Source of the DNA: Arcobacter ellisii
GTDB taxonomy: Bacteria; Campylobacterota; Campylobacteria; Campylobacterales; Arcobacteraceae
Direction of reading: 5' to 3'
Assembly: GCF_003544915.1 (NCBI RefSeq)
Contig: NZ_CP032097.1
Span: 682,001-746,000, forward strand
Length of the DNA: 64,000 nt
Below, piece after piece: positions 9,112-16,733 of this stretch. Every line of letters starts with the position of its first letter. Position 1 is the stretch's first letter. The position numbers and the translations under genes are program-made. The notes under the pieces were generated by a model that had not been told where the DNA came from, made no database searches, and was given only the letters and a program-made list of their open reading frames with translations.

Positions 9112-9855
9112 ATGTTTACACTTAAAAAAATTATTTCAGCATTTTTGTTGCCAATTCCAATTGGTATTTTTTTACTTTTTATAGCTTTTATTTATTTGAT
9201 GTTTAATTCCCATAAAAAAGCTAAAGTATTTCTATTTTTAGGTTTGTCTTGGTTTGTTCTTCTCTCATTTCAGCCAATTTCAAATGCTATTTTAGCACCA
9301 CTTGAAAATTCCCATAAAGCTTTGATAGAAACTCCAAAAGTAAACTATATTTTAGTTTTAGGAAGTGGACATAAAAGTGATGAAAGTTTAAGTATAACTT
9401 CTCAAATAAAAATGACAGGAATAAATAGATTAGTTGAGGGAGTTAGACACTATAAAAATTTAGAAAAGGCAAAACTAATAGTTTCAGGTTATAGTTTTAG
9501 TGATAAAAATTCCCATGCTTTTATGCAAGAACAACTAGCTATTTCTTTGGGTGTAAATCCAAATGATATTATAAGACTTGAGACTACAAAAGATACAAAA
9601 GAAGAGGCAATTGAAACAAAAAAAATAGTTGGGGATAATGAACTTATTTTGGTAACTTCAGCTTCACATATGAAACGTTCAGCTTTGTTATTTGAAAAGG
9701 AGGGCTTAAAAATAATTGCAAGTCCAACCAATCATATGGCATATGAAGATAGTTCTTATAGTTCATTTTTTTCTGCAAATAATTTAAGAAAATGTGAATT
9801 AGCTTTTCATGAATATTTAGGATTAATCTATTCTTGGTTAAGAGATGAGATTTGA
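9112..9855 (+). CDS. ElyC/YdcF-like DUF218 membrane protein
   Basis: A 247-residue inner-membrane protein. Two hydrophobic segments at the N-terminus (about 8-30 and 36-55) precede a DUF218 domain with YILVLGSGH, VEGVRHYKN, LIVSGYSFSD, TKEEAIETKK and LVTSASHMKRS. The E. coli relative ElyC affects envelope integrity and lipid-carrier use in peptidoglycan synthesis; the role here is inferred. The ATG follows directly on the MEMO stop codon, so it is the last gene of the tight hemH operon. Confidence 0.85.
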   Translation: MFTLKKIISAFLLPIPIGIFLLFIAFIYLMFNSHKKAKVFLFLGLSWFVLLSFQPISNAILAPLENSHKALIETPKVNYILVLGSGHKSDESLSITSQIKMTGINRLVEGVRHYKNLEKAKLIVSGYSFSDKNSHAFMQEQLAISLGVNPNDIIRLETTKDTKEEAIETKKIVGDNELILVTSASHMKRSALLFEKEGLKIIASPTNHMAYEDSSYSSFFSANNLRKCELAFHEYLGLIYSWLRDEI

Positions 9856-9874
9856 TATTGGATTAATCCAATAT
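9855..9874. promoter_or_regulatory. 20-base perfect palindrome after elyC
   Basis: The arm ATATTGGATT (9855-9864) is followed immediately by its exact complement (9865-9874). It begins on the last base of the elyC stop and lies 40 bases upstream of the metal ABC transporter start. A short T-run follows. It may be a weak terminator or half of a two-part operator with the second palindrome at 9884-9900. Confidence 0.4.
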
Positions 9875-9883
9875 TTGATAATA

Positions 9884-9900
9884 TTGCAACAAAGTTGCAA
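9884..9900. promoter_or_regulatory. Candidate metal-regulator operator upstream of znuC-like gene
   Basis: Perfect inverted repeat with arms TTGCAAC and GTTGCAA and an AAA spacer, ending 13 bases before the GTG start of the zinc-type ABC ATPase. The position and symmetry suit a dimeric repressor such as a Fur-family protein, but I do not recognise a specific consensus. Confidence 0.4.
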
Positions 9901-9913
9901 ATGAAGGTTTTTA

Positions 9914-10654
9914 GTGGAAATAATAAATATAAGTAATTTATCTTATCGATATCATAAAACAGATGTATTAGAAAATATAAATTTATCAATAAGTGAAAAT
10001 GACTTTTTAGCGATAATTGGTCCAAATGGTGGAGGAAAATCAACTTTATTAAAATTGATTTTAGGATTATTGACTCCTCAAAGTGGAAAAATTGAGAAAA
10101 AAATAAAAAATAATCAAGTAGGATATGTTCCTCAAAATACAAATCTTAATACAGATTTTCCAATAACTGCATTAGAAATAGTTTTGATGGGGCATACAAC
10201 TTCTAAAAAAAAGATATTTGGATATTCTAAAGAGGATATATCTTGTGCAATGAGTTCTTTGGAAAAAGTTGGAATGGCAAAATTTGCTAAGAGTAAAATT
10301 GGTGATTTAAGTGGAGGACAAAGACAAAGAGTATTTATTGCACGAGCTTTGTGTTCAAATCCAAAAATTATGTTACTTGATGAACCAACAGCAAGTATTG
10401 ATGTAAAAGGTCAAAAAGAGATTTATGAACTATTAAAAGAATTAAATAAATCTATATGTATAGTTGTTGTTAGCCATGATATTTCAGTTTTATTAAACTA
10501 TGCAAAAAATGTTGCACACATAAATAAAAATTTAGTTTATCACTCTTTAGAAAATATAGAAAAAAATATAGATACACAAAATGAACATTTATGTGAAGTT
10601 GAACTCTTATCAGCATTAGGAAAAACTCAAATTTGTTGTAATCACAACCATTAA
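9914..10654 (+). CDS. znuC: Zinc/manganese-type ABC transporter ATPase
   Basis: A 246-residue ATPase of the ZnuC/MntB group, energising import of a divalent metal. It has Walker A GPNGGGKST, Q-loop VPQNT, signature LSGGQRQR, Walker B IMLLDEPTASID and switch His in VVSHD. The C-terminus carries a Cys/His-rich tail (CEVELLSALGKTQICCNHNH), consistent with binding a thiophilic metal such as zinc. The start is GTG with GAAGG six bases upstream. The permease follows 9 bases later. The solute-binding gene (znuA) is absent from the window. Confidence 0.85.
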   Translation: MEIINISNLSYRYHKTDVLENINLSISENDFLAIIGPNGGGKSTLLKLILGLLTPQSGKIEKKIKNNQVGYVPQNTNLNTDFPITALEIVLMGHTTSKKKIFGYSKEDISCAMSSLEKVGMAKFAKSKIGDLSGGQRQRVFIARALCSNPKIMLLDEPTASIDVKGQKEIYELLKELNKSICIVVVSHDISVLLNYAKNVAHINKNLVYHSLENIEKNIDTQNEHLCEVELLSALGKTQICCNHNH

Positions 10655-10663
10655 GGGTAAAAG

Positions 10664-11464
10664 ATGTTAGAAGTTTTACAATATGAATTTATTCAAAATG
10701 CTTTAATTGCAGGAGTTTTGATTTCAATTGCTGCAGGAATTATAGGTTCTTTAGTGGTAGTAAATAAGATTACATTTTTAACAGGTGGAATTGCACATAG
10801 TTCTTATGGTGGAATTGGTCTTGCTATTTATTTAGGGATACCAGTTCTTTTTGGTGCTACTGTTTTTGCTGTATTAACAGCTGTTATTATTGCAATAATT
10901 ACACTAAAAAATAGAACAAGAATTGATGCAATCATTGGAATGATGTGGGCAAGTGGTATGGCTATTGGTATTATATTTGTGGATTTAACACCTGGATATA
11001 ATGTGGATTTGATGTCATATCTATTTGGTTCAATTATTGCTGTTTCAAATGATGATATTTTATATATGACTTGTTTAGATATTTTTATTATAGGAATAGT
11101 TGTATTTTTTTATAAAGAGATTTTAGCAGTTTCATATGATAGTGAGTTTGCAAGTTTAAGAGGTATAAATGTTAAGTTTTTTTATACACTTATTTTAATC
11201 TTAGCTGCTCTTTGTGTTGTTGCTGCTATTAAAGCTGTTGGATTGATTTTAGTTATTGCACTTTTAACAATACCAACATATTTAGCTGAAACTTTTGCAT
11301 CAAAATTATCAACTATGATGATAATTAGCTCAATTTTAGCTACAATGTTTACAATTTTAGGACTTATAGTTTCATATATGTATGATATTAGCTCTGGTGC
11401 TAGTATTATTATGGTAGCTGTTATTATTTTAGCAGCAGTGAAATTTTTGAATTTTAAAAAATAA
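10664..11464 (+). CDS. znuB: Zinc/manganese-type ABC transporter permease
   Basis: A 266-residue membrane protein of the ABC-3 family (ZnuB/MntB), the channel partner of the ATPase just upstream. It is almost entirely hydrophobic with about eight membrane segments. The early LTGGIAHSSYGGIGLAIYLGIP motif and the later ALLTIPTYLAETFA stretch are typical of this family. The ribosome site is AAGGGTAAAAG before the ATG. Zinc as substrate is inferred from the Cys/His tail of the ATPase; manganese or iron cannot be excluded. Confidence 0.85.
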   Translation: MLEVLQYEFIQNALIAGVLISIAAGIIGSLVVVNKITFLTGGIAHSSYGGIGLAIYLGIPVLFGATVFAVLTAVIIAIITLKNRTRIDAIIGMMWASGMAIGIIFVDLTPGYNVDLMSYLFGSIIAVSNDDILYMTCLDIFIIGIVVFFYKEILAVSYDSEFASLRGINVKFFYTLILILAALCVVAAIKAVGLILVIALLTIPTYLAETFASKLSTMMIISSILATMFTILGLIVSYMYDISSGASIIMVAVIILAAVKFLNFKK

Positions 11465-11487
11465 ATTAAAAGAAACGGAAAAACCAA

Positions 11488-12312
11488 ATGAATGAAAAAA
11501 TAGAAGTAGGAAGATTAAACACTTTAAGAGTAAATAGGGTTAGTGAACCAGGAATTTATCTAATAAGTGAAGATGAAACAGAAGTTTTACTGCCAAATGC
11601 TTATGTAAATAAATCTATGGAAATTGATAGTTTATTAGATGTATTTATCTATACAGATAGTGAAGATAGACTTGTTGCAACTACATTAAAACCATATGTT
11701 TATTTATATGAATTTGCATTTTTAGAAGTAGTTGATAATATGAAGTTTGGTTCATTTGTAGATATTGGACTGCCAAAACATATTTTAGTTCCAAAAAACA
11801 AACAAAAGGGAACTTATGAAGTTGGAAAAAGAAAAGTTTTACAACTTCAATTAGATGATAGAACAAATAGATTAATAGCTTCTGAAAAATATGATTTACT
11901 AAAATCTGTTAAAAATTTAGAAAAAAATGATGAGGTTGAAATAATACTTTATTCAAAAACACCTCTTGGATATAAAGTAATAGTAAATGATAGATATGAA
12001 GGTATGATTTATCACACAGAGATTTTTGAAAATTTAAAAATTGGTGATAAAAAAAGAGCTTATATAAAAAATATTAGACTAGATAATAAAATTGATTTGT
12101 CTTTACAAAAAATTGGTGTTAAAGTTTCAGGTGATAAAGTTTTTGATGTTTTAGTACAAAATGGTGGAAAATTAGATTTTACATATAAAAGTGAAGCTTC
12201 TGATATAAATGAGGTATTTGGACTTAGTAAAAAAGCCTTTAAAGCATCATTGACAAAACTTATTAGTGAAGATAAAATTGTGCTTGAAGAGAGTTGTATT
12301 AGAGTTAAATAG
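11488..12312 (+). CDS. CvfB-like S1 RNA-binding protein
   Basis: A 274-residue protein of the CvfB family, with tandem S1-like domains and a C-terminal winged-helix-like region. Visible features are an N-terminal RVSEPGIYLISEDETEVLLP strand set, GSFVDIGLPKHILVP (an S1 core, about 90-105), LQLDDRTNRLIASEK, and a later YEGMIYHTEIFENLKIGDK S1 repeat. Homologues in Gram-positive bacteria affect virulence factor and RNA expression. Here a cytoplasmic RNA-binding role is inferred. It lies 23 bases behind the permease and may be in the same transcript. Confidence 0.8.
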   Translation: MNEKIEVGRLNTLRVNRVSEPGIYLISEDETEVLLPNAYVNKSMEIDSLLDVFIYTDSEDRLVATTLKPYVYLYEFAFLEVVDNMKFGSFVDIGLPKHILVPKNKQKGTYEVGKRKVLQLQLDDRTNRLIASEKYDLLKSVKNLEKNDEVEIILYSKTPLGYKVIVNDRYEGMIYHTEIFENLKIGDKKRAYIKNIRLDNKIDLSLQKIGVKVSGDKVFDVLVQNGGKLDFTYKSEASDINEVFGLSKKAFKASLTKLISEDKIVLEESCIRVK

Positions 12313-12317
12313 TAACA

Positions 12318-12365
12318 GATAAAAGAATTACATCTTGATTGCAAATAATTAAGACATCTTTTATC
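12318..12365. promoter_or_regulatory. Inverted repeat between cvfB-like gene and tpx promoter
   Basis: The 9-base arms GATAAAAGA (12318-12326) and TCTTTTATC (12357-12365) match perfectly across a 30-base spacer. It starts five bases after the upstream stop and ends ten bases before the -10 box of the peroxidase promoter. It could be a long-loop terminator or a regulator site for tpx. Confidence 0.35.
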
Positions 12366-12374
12366 CTATTTGAA

Positions 12375-12380
12375 TATAAT
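12375..12380 (+). promoter_or_regulatory. -10 box of tpx promoter
   Basis: An exact TATAAT lies 34 bases upstream of the tpx ATG, in a T-rich context as expected for sigma70 promoters of Campylobacterota, where -35 elements are poorly conserved. The ribosome site AAAGGA is at 12401-12406. Confidence 0.6.
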
Positions 12381-12414
12381 TTCGTAAATATTAAAAAATT
12401 AAAGGAAAATTATA

Positions 12415-12951
12415 ATGGCAACAACAAAATTAAAAGGTAACGAAGTAACTTTAAGTGGAACAGAAATCAATGTAGGAGATATCGCTCCAGTTGTTACAGT
12501 TGTAGCTGGTGATTTATCAGATGTTCAAGTTGGTGGAGAAAAAGGTAAAGCTCAAATCGTAGTTGTAGTTCCATCTTTAGATACAGCAGTTTGTGCCGCT
12601 GAAACAAGAAAATTTAACGTTGAAGCAGCAAAAGTTGAAAATGCAGAAGTAATCGTAGTTTCTATGGATTTACCATTTGCAATGAAAAGATTTTGTACAA
12701 CTGAAGGAATTGAGAACTTAACTGTTGGTTCAGATTTTAGAGCAAAAGCTTTTGCTAAATCTTACGGTGTTTTAATCTCTTCAGGACCATTAGCAGGTGT
12801 TGCGTGTAGAGCAGTATTTGTTATCAATGCTTCTGGAAAAGTAGTTTATAAAGAAATTTGTCCAGAAATTACAGAAGAGCCAAATTATGAAGCAGCATTA
12901 GAAGCAGCTAAAGGTGCAACTTCAACATCTTGTTGTGGAACTTGCCACTAA
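12415..12951 (+). CDS. tpx: Thiol peroxidase Tpx with Cys-rich C-terminal tail
   Basis: An atypical 2-Cys peroxiredoxin of the Tpx family that reduces hydroperoxides in the cytoplasm. The peroxidatic Cys60 sits in PSLDTAVC and the resolving Cys94 in MKRFCTTEGI. It is 178 residues against the usual 165-170; the extra C-terminus ends in TSTSCCGTCH, which adds three Cys and contains both CxxC and CxxCH spacing. No signal peptide is present, so heme c attachment is unlikely. The codons are more C-rich at wobble positions than in neighbouring genes, suggesting high expression. It has its own promoter and a strong terminator. Confidence 0.93.
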   Translation: MATTKLKGNEVTLSGTEINVGDIAPVVTVVAGDLSDVQVGGEKGKAQIVVVVPSLDTAVCAAETRKFNVEAAKVENAEVIVVSMDLPFAMKRFCTTEGIENLTVGSDFRAKAFAKSYGVLISSGPLAGVACRAVFVINASGKVVYKEICPEITEEPNYEAALEAAKGATSTSCCGTCH

Positions 12952-12957
12952 TTTTTT

Positions 12958-12985
12958 AAAAGCCACTTTTTAGTGGCTTTTTTTT
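12958..12985 (+). terminator. Intrinsic terminator of tpx
   Basis: Ten-base perfect arms (AAAAGCCACT and AGTGGCTTTT) around a TTTT loop, followed by further T's. This is a textbook rho-independent terminator seven bases after the stop codon. Confidence 0.9.
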
Positions 12986-13039
12986 ACTATTTTTTCTCTT
13001 TTTTCTTTCTCTCTTAATTTTAAAATTTTAAAACAGTAG

Positions 13040-13045
13040 TATAAT
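13040..13045 (+). promoter_or_regulatory. -10 box for Sel1-repeat gene
   Basis: An exact TATAAT lies 32 bases upstream of the ATG at 13078, downstream of the tpx terminator, in T-rich sequence. The ribosome site GAGGAG follows at about 13067-13072. Confidence 0.55.
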
Positions 13046-13077
13046 AGTCTTAAGTAATTTTATTATGAGGAGTAATT

Positions 13078-13812
13078 ATGCTTAAAAATCTAGTAAAAAT
13101 CTTATTGTTTTCATTTTTAAGTTTTCAAATGTTAAATGCAGCTTCAGTTGTAAATGATGGTTTTGAAGAGTTAAAAAAAGGAAATATTCTTGAAGCAGCA
13201 AATATTTTTCAAAATGCTTGTAATGAAGGTGCGTCATCAGGTTGTTATAATCTTGGACTTTTATATTATAAAGGTGACAAAATAGCAAAAAATTATTCAA
13301 AAGCATTTGATTATTTCTCTAAAGCTTGTGAAAATGATCATATAGGTGCTTGTTATAATTTAGCATATATGTATCAAAATGCACAAGGAACACTACTTAA
13401 TTCACTAAAAGCAATAGAGTTATATGATAAAACTTGTAAAGCAGGAATTAGTGCCGGTTGTTACAATATTGCAAATATGTATGAAGTAGGTGATGGTGTT
13501 GAAAAAGATTTATTTAAAACAGTTGATTATTTAACTCAAGCTTGTAATATGAATCATTCAAAAGCTTGTTATAACTTAGCTGTTAGATTTACAAATGAAG
13601 ATGGAGTTGAAAAAAATCCATTAAGAGCTGCAAATCTTTATCAAAAATCTTGTGATTTAGGATATGCAAATGCTTGTTATAATTTAGGTGTAATGTATTT
13701 TGATGGAGAGTTTTTTACAAAAAATAATGATTTAGCAGCCCAACTATTTAAAAAGGCTTGTGATATGAATCTTGATATTGCTTGTGAAGCTTATTCGAAT
13801 CTAAAAAAATAG
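13078..13812 (+). CDS. Exported Sel1-repeat protein, HcpA-like
   Basis: A 244-residue secreted or periplasmic protein. The signal peptide covers about residues 1-21 (ending LNAAS). The rest is six Sel1-like helix pairs, each carrying a Cys pair spaced like ACENDHIGAC, as in the Helicobacter cysteine-rich proteins where each pair forms a disulfide within a repeat. Motifs such as GCYNLGLLYYKGD recur. Function is unknown; relatives act as protein-interaction scaffolds and one binds penicillin weakly. It is monocistronic between a terminator and the NnrS-family gene. Confidence 0.88.
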   Translation: MLKNLVKILLFSFLSFQMLNAASVVNDGFEELKKGNILEAANIFQNACNEGASSGCYNLGLLYYKGDKIAKNYSKAFDYFSKACENDHIGACYNLAYMYQNAQGTLLNSLKAIELYDKTCKAGISAGCYNIANMYEVGDGVEKDLFKTVDYLTQACNMNHSKACYNLAVRFTNEDGVEKNPLRAANLYQKSCDLGYANACYNLGVMYFDGEFFTKNNDLAAQLFKKACDMNLDIACEAYSNLKK

Positions 13813-13881
13813 TTCTTGTTTAGAATCAAGGTTTTATTTTTTAATAACAGTTAAAATCTCTTAAAAATTTTAGGAGATTTT

Positions 13882-15075
13882 ATGTTATTAACTTGGTATA
13901 AAAAATTTTCATCCCAGCCACATCAACCATTCTTTTCTAGTGGAATCTTATTTTTTACTCTATTTATGATGTTATTTATTTTTATTTATTCAAATATTTT
14001 GACTTTAGATACATCTGTTTTGACTTATCATGCTTATAGTATGGTGTTTGTTATTTTTATTCAATTCTTTTTAGGATTTCTATTTGTAGTTTTCCCTAGA
14101 TTTCTTATGCAAGCAGAAATACCAATAAAAAAATATATGACACAATTTTTTATATATTTTCTATCATCTTTAGGAATATTTCTAAGTTTGATTTTTTATT
14201 CAAAAATTACAACTGTTTTTCAAATCTTACTTCTTGTTGGGCAAATTTTAAGTTTTAGATTACTTTATTCTATTCATAAAAAAAGTTTGGTTCAAATAAA
14301 AGAGGATACAAAATGGATTTTAATAGCATTTTGTATTGGACTTGTTTCTCATTTTTTATTTATAGTTTCTAATATTGACTTTAAATATTCTCATTTTGTT
14401 TCAAAAATTGCAATAAATAGTGGATTTTATCTATTTTTATTTATGATAATATTTGTGATTTCACAAAGAATGATTCCATTTTTTACAACAGCAAAAGCAC
14501 CAAATTATAAAATCAATAAGAGTCCAAAACTCCTTGAAATTGTCTTCTCTTTATTGGTTTTAAAAGTTCTGATTTTATCTTTTGATAATCCTAAATTAAA
14601 TCTTATTAGTGATATTCCTTTATTATTTGTTATTACAAAAGAGTTGATAAGATGGAAACTTCCATTTTTTAGAGTTCCGGCTATTATGTGGGTTTTATAT
14701 CTTGGTCTTTATTGGATTCCATTTGCTTTAGTTATTTCTATAATTGAGAGTTTTATGGCTTTTTATGCTCCTTTTATCTATTTTGAAAAAGCTGTTATTC
14801 ATACTCTTGCTTTAGGATATTTTATTACACTTTTGGTTGGTTTTGGAACAAGGGTTATTTTGGGACATTCAGGAACAACACCCCATGCAAATAAATTTGC
14901 AATATCAATTTTTATTGCTTTACAATTTATTGTATTACTTAGAATTTTTTCTTCAATAAGTATGAATTTTGCTTTAGATTACATCTTTTTTATAAATTTA
15001 ACTGCAACTTTATTAGTTTTAGTTTTATTTATTTGGTCTTGTGAATACATAACTATTTTATTAAAAGGCAAATAA
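13882..15075 (+). CDS. NnrS-family multi-pass membrane protein
   Basis: A 397-residue integral membrane protein with about 12 hydrophobic segments. It has the NnrS signature: an early YHAYSMVFVIF helix with a conserved His, QRMIPFFT in the middle, and HTLALGYFITLLVGFGTRVILGHSGTTP near the end. NnrS proteins bind heme and copper and help cells resist nitric oxide or nitrosative stress. TAGGAGA lies upstream of the ATG. The next gene is msrP with a separate promoter. The neighbourhood fits stress protection of the envelope, though nitrosative function here is inferred only. Confidence 0.82.
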   Translation: MLLTWYKKFSSQPHQPFFSSGILFFTLFMMLFIFIYSNILTLDTSVLTYHAYSMVFVIFIQFFLGFLFVVFPRFLMQAEIPIKKYMTQFFIYFLSSLGIFLSLIFYSKITTVFQILLLVGQILSFRLLYSIHKKSLVQIKEDTKWILIAFCIGLVSHFLFIVSNIDFKYSHFVSKIAINSGFYLFLFMIIFVISQRMIPFFTTAKAPNYKINKSPKLLEIVFSLLVLKVLILSFDNPKLNLISDIPLLFVITKELIRWKLPFFRVPAIMWVLYLGLYWIPFALVISIIESFMAFYAPFIYFEKAVIHTLALGYFITLLVGFGTRVILGHSGTTPHANKFAISIFIALQFIVLLRIFSSISMNFALDYIFFINLTATLLVLVLFIWSCEYITILLKGK

Positions 15076-15092
15076 AAAATTTATTCTAAACG

Positions 15093-15140
15093 TATCCTTT
15101 ACACAAAATTTCTATAATTTTATTAGAAATATAAAGGATA
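15093..15140. promoter_or_regulatory. Palindromic promoter/operator of msrPQ
   Basis: The outer arms TATCCTTTA (15093-15101) and TAAAGGATA (15132-15140), and the inner arms ATTTCTA (15108-15114) and TAGAAAT (15124-15130), flank an exact -10 box TATAAT at 15113-15118. The right outer arm also contains the ribosome site AAAGGA for msrP. A symmetric site centred on the -10 suggests repressor control. Confidence 0.5.
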
Positions 15141-15144
15141 TGTT

Positions 15145-16104
15145 ATGAAAATAATTAGAAAAAAATCTTGGCAATTAAATGAAAATCTTGTAACTTCTAA
15201 AGAATTATTTGAAAAAAGAAGAAGTTTTATAAAACTTGGAGCTGCTACACTTGTATCAAGTGGAGCTATTATGGAACTTTTTGCAAATGAAAAATTACCT
15301 ACAGAAACTTTAACTTATATAAAAGATAAAAATATAAATAATCTAAAATTAAATACATATGAACAAATAACTTCTCATAATAATTTTTATGAATTTACTA
15401 CAAAACAAAGTGCCGTAAAAGATATGGCACACACTTTGAAAACGGAAAACTGGAAAGTAACAATTGATGGTTTAGTTGAAAAACCAATGGAAGTTGATTT
15501 AGATGATTTAGTAAAAATGTTTGATATTGAAGAGAGAATTTACAGATTTAGATGTGTTGAAGGTTGGTCTATGGTTGTTCCTTGGAATGGATTTACACTT
15601 TCTAGTTTAATAAAAAAAGTAAAACCACTTTCAAATGCAAAATATTTAAGATTTGAAACTTTAGTTGATAAAGATAGTTTCCCTGACCAAAACAGAGGCG
15701 TATTTGCAACACTTGATTATCCTTATGTTGAAGGATTACGAATGGATGAAGCTATGAATGATTTATCTTTTTTAGCTATTGGATTATATGGCGAAGTAAT
15801 GCCAAAACAAAATGGCGCACCAATAAGACTTGTAGTTCCTTGGAAATATGGATTTAAGTCAATTAAATCAATAGTAAAAATCTCTTTTGTAGAAAAAGAA
15901 CCACTTAATACTTGGCAAATACAAAATCCAAAAGAGTATGGTTTTTATGCAAATGTAAATCCAAATGTTGACCATCCAAGATGGTCTCAAAAAAAAGAGC
16001 GAGTTTTAGGAAGTTTTTTAAAACAAAACACTTTGATGTTTAATGGTTATGAAAAAGAAGTTGCAAGTTTGTATAAAAATATGGATTTAACAAAGTATTT
16101 CTAA
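15145..16104 (+). CDS. msrP: Periplasmic methionine sulfoxide reductase, molybdopterin subunit
   Basis: A 319-residue molybdoenzyme of the MsrP (YedY) family that repairs oxidised methionines in periplasmic proteins. The Tat signal has RRSFIK at 25-30. The molybdenum-ligating Cys137 lies in YRFRCVEGWSMVVPW. The tail WKYGFKSIKSIVKI and HPRWSQKKERVLG are family-typical. It overlaps msrQ by one base, and together they form the standard two-gene system driven by quinol electrons through MsrQ. Confidence 0.93.
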   Translation: MKIIRKKSWQLNENLVTSKELFEKRRSFIKLGAATLVSSGAIMELFANEKLPTETLTYIKDKNINNLKLNTYEQITSHNNFYEFTTKQSAVKDMAHTLKTENWKVTIDGLVEKPMEVDLDDLVKMFDIEERIYRFRCVEGWSMVVPWNGFTLSSLIKKVKPLSNAKYLRFETLVDKDSFPDQNRGVFATLDYPYVEGLRMDEAMNDLSFLAIGLYGEVMPKQNGAPIRLVVPWKYGFKSIKSIVKISFVEKEPLNTWQIQNPKEYGFYANVNPNVDHPRWSQKKERVLGSFLKQNTLMFNGYEKEVASLYKNMDLTKYF

Positions 16105-16661
16105 TGGTACGATTTTTTATATATTTATTAAGTTTAGCTCCTCTTATTTACTTAAATGTTAACTTATTTATATTTGATAATGTAAATGACCCAATTAAGT
16201 ACATCTATACAATAACAGGTGGAACGGCAACTTTAATACTATTTTTTACAATTTTAATTTCACTACTTAAAGAGAAAATAAATTTAATGAAATATAGAAA
16301 AGAAGTAGGACTTTTAGGATTTTTTTATGCTTTATTACATCTTTTAAATTTTGTAGTTTTAGATGCTTCTTTTGATTTAGATTTTATTATGAAAGAGACT
16401 ATTGAAAAACCATTTATATATCTTGGAATGATTGCTTTTTTTATAGTTTTATTTATGTTTATAACTTCAACAAAACAACTTTTTAGAAAATATAATAAAT
16501 ATCATAAATTAATATATTTAGCTTTGATTTTAATAACAATTCACTGGATAATGGCACAAAAATCAATAAATATTTCCCAATATGTATATATAGGAGTTAT
16601 TTTATTACTTGGATATTATAAACTTTTACAACAAATAGAGAAGAATATAAATAAGTCCTAA
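16104..16661 (+). CDS. msrQ: Heme-binding membrane subunit MsrQ
   Basis: A 185-residue inner-membrane protein with about five hydrophobic segments, of the ferric-reductase-like MsrQ family. It passes electrons to MsrP. Candidate heme-ligating His residues are in YALLHLLNF, KYHKLIYLA and ITIHWIMA. Its ATG shares a base with the msrP stop codon, showing translational coupling. Length is close to the E. coli protein (about 210). Confidence 0.88.
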   Translation: MVRFFIYLLSLAPLIYLNVNLFIFDNVNDPIKYIYTITGGTATLILFFTILISLLKEKINLMKYRKEVGLLGFFYALLHLLNFVVLDASFDLDFIMKETIEKPFIYLGMIAFFIVLFMFITSTKQLFRKYNKYHKLIYLALILITIHWIMAQKSINISQYVYIGVILLLGYYKLLQQIEKNINKS

Positions 16662-16721
16662 ATTAAATTCAAGTTAACTCTTGGTTAATTTTTTATTAGA
16701 TTTTAGTTAATGTTGAGTGAT

Positions 16722-16727
16722 TATAAT
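16722..16727 (+). promoter_or_regulatory. -10 box of predicted small RNA
   Basis: An exact TATAAT in T-rich sequence, placing transcription start near 16734 at the base of a long hairpin. No ribosome site or convincing open frame follows before the terminator at 16813-16841. Confidence 0.5.
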
Positions 16728-16733
16728 TTACTT

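Noticed and set aside
9828-10142. A 104-codon minus-strand frame across the znuC start
   Set aside because: It would cover the palindromic control region and the ATPase P-loop in antisense; no ribosome site or recognisable protein.
12934-12951. CxxCH at the Tpx C-terminus read as a heme c site
   Set aside because: The protein has no signal peptide and belongs to a cytoplasmic peroxidase family, so cytochrome c maturation is not expected.
13815-13838. Possible terminator after the Sel1-repeat gene (CTTG/CAAG stem)
   Set aside because: The stem is only four to five base pairs with a weak T-run; too little to call.
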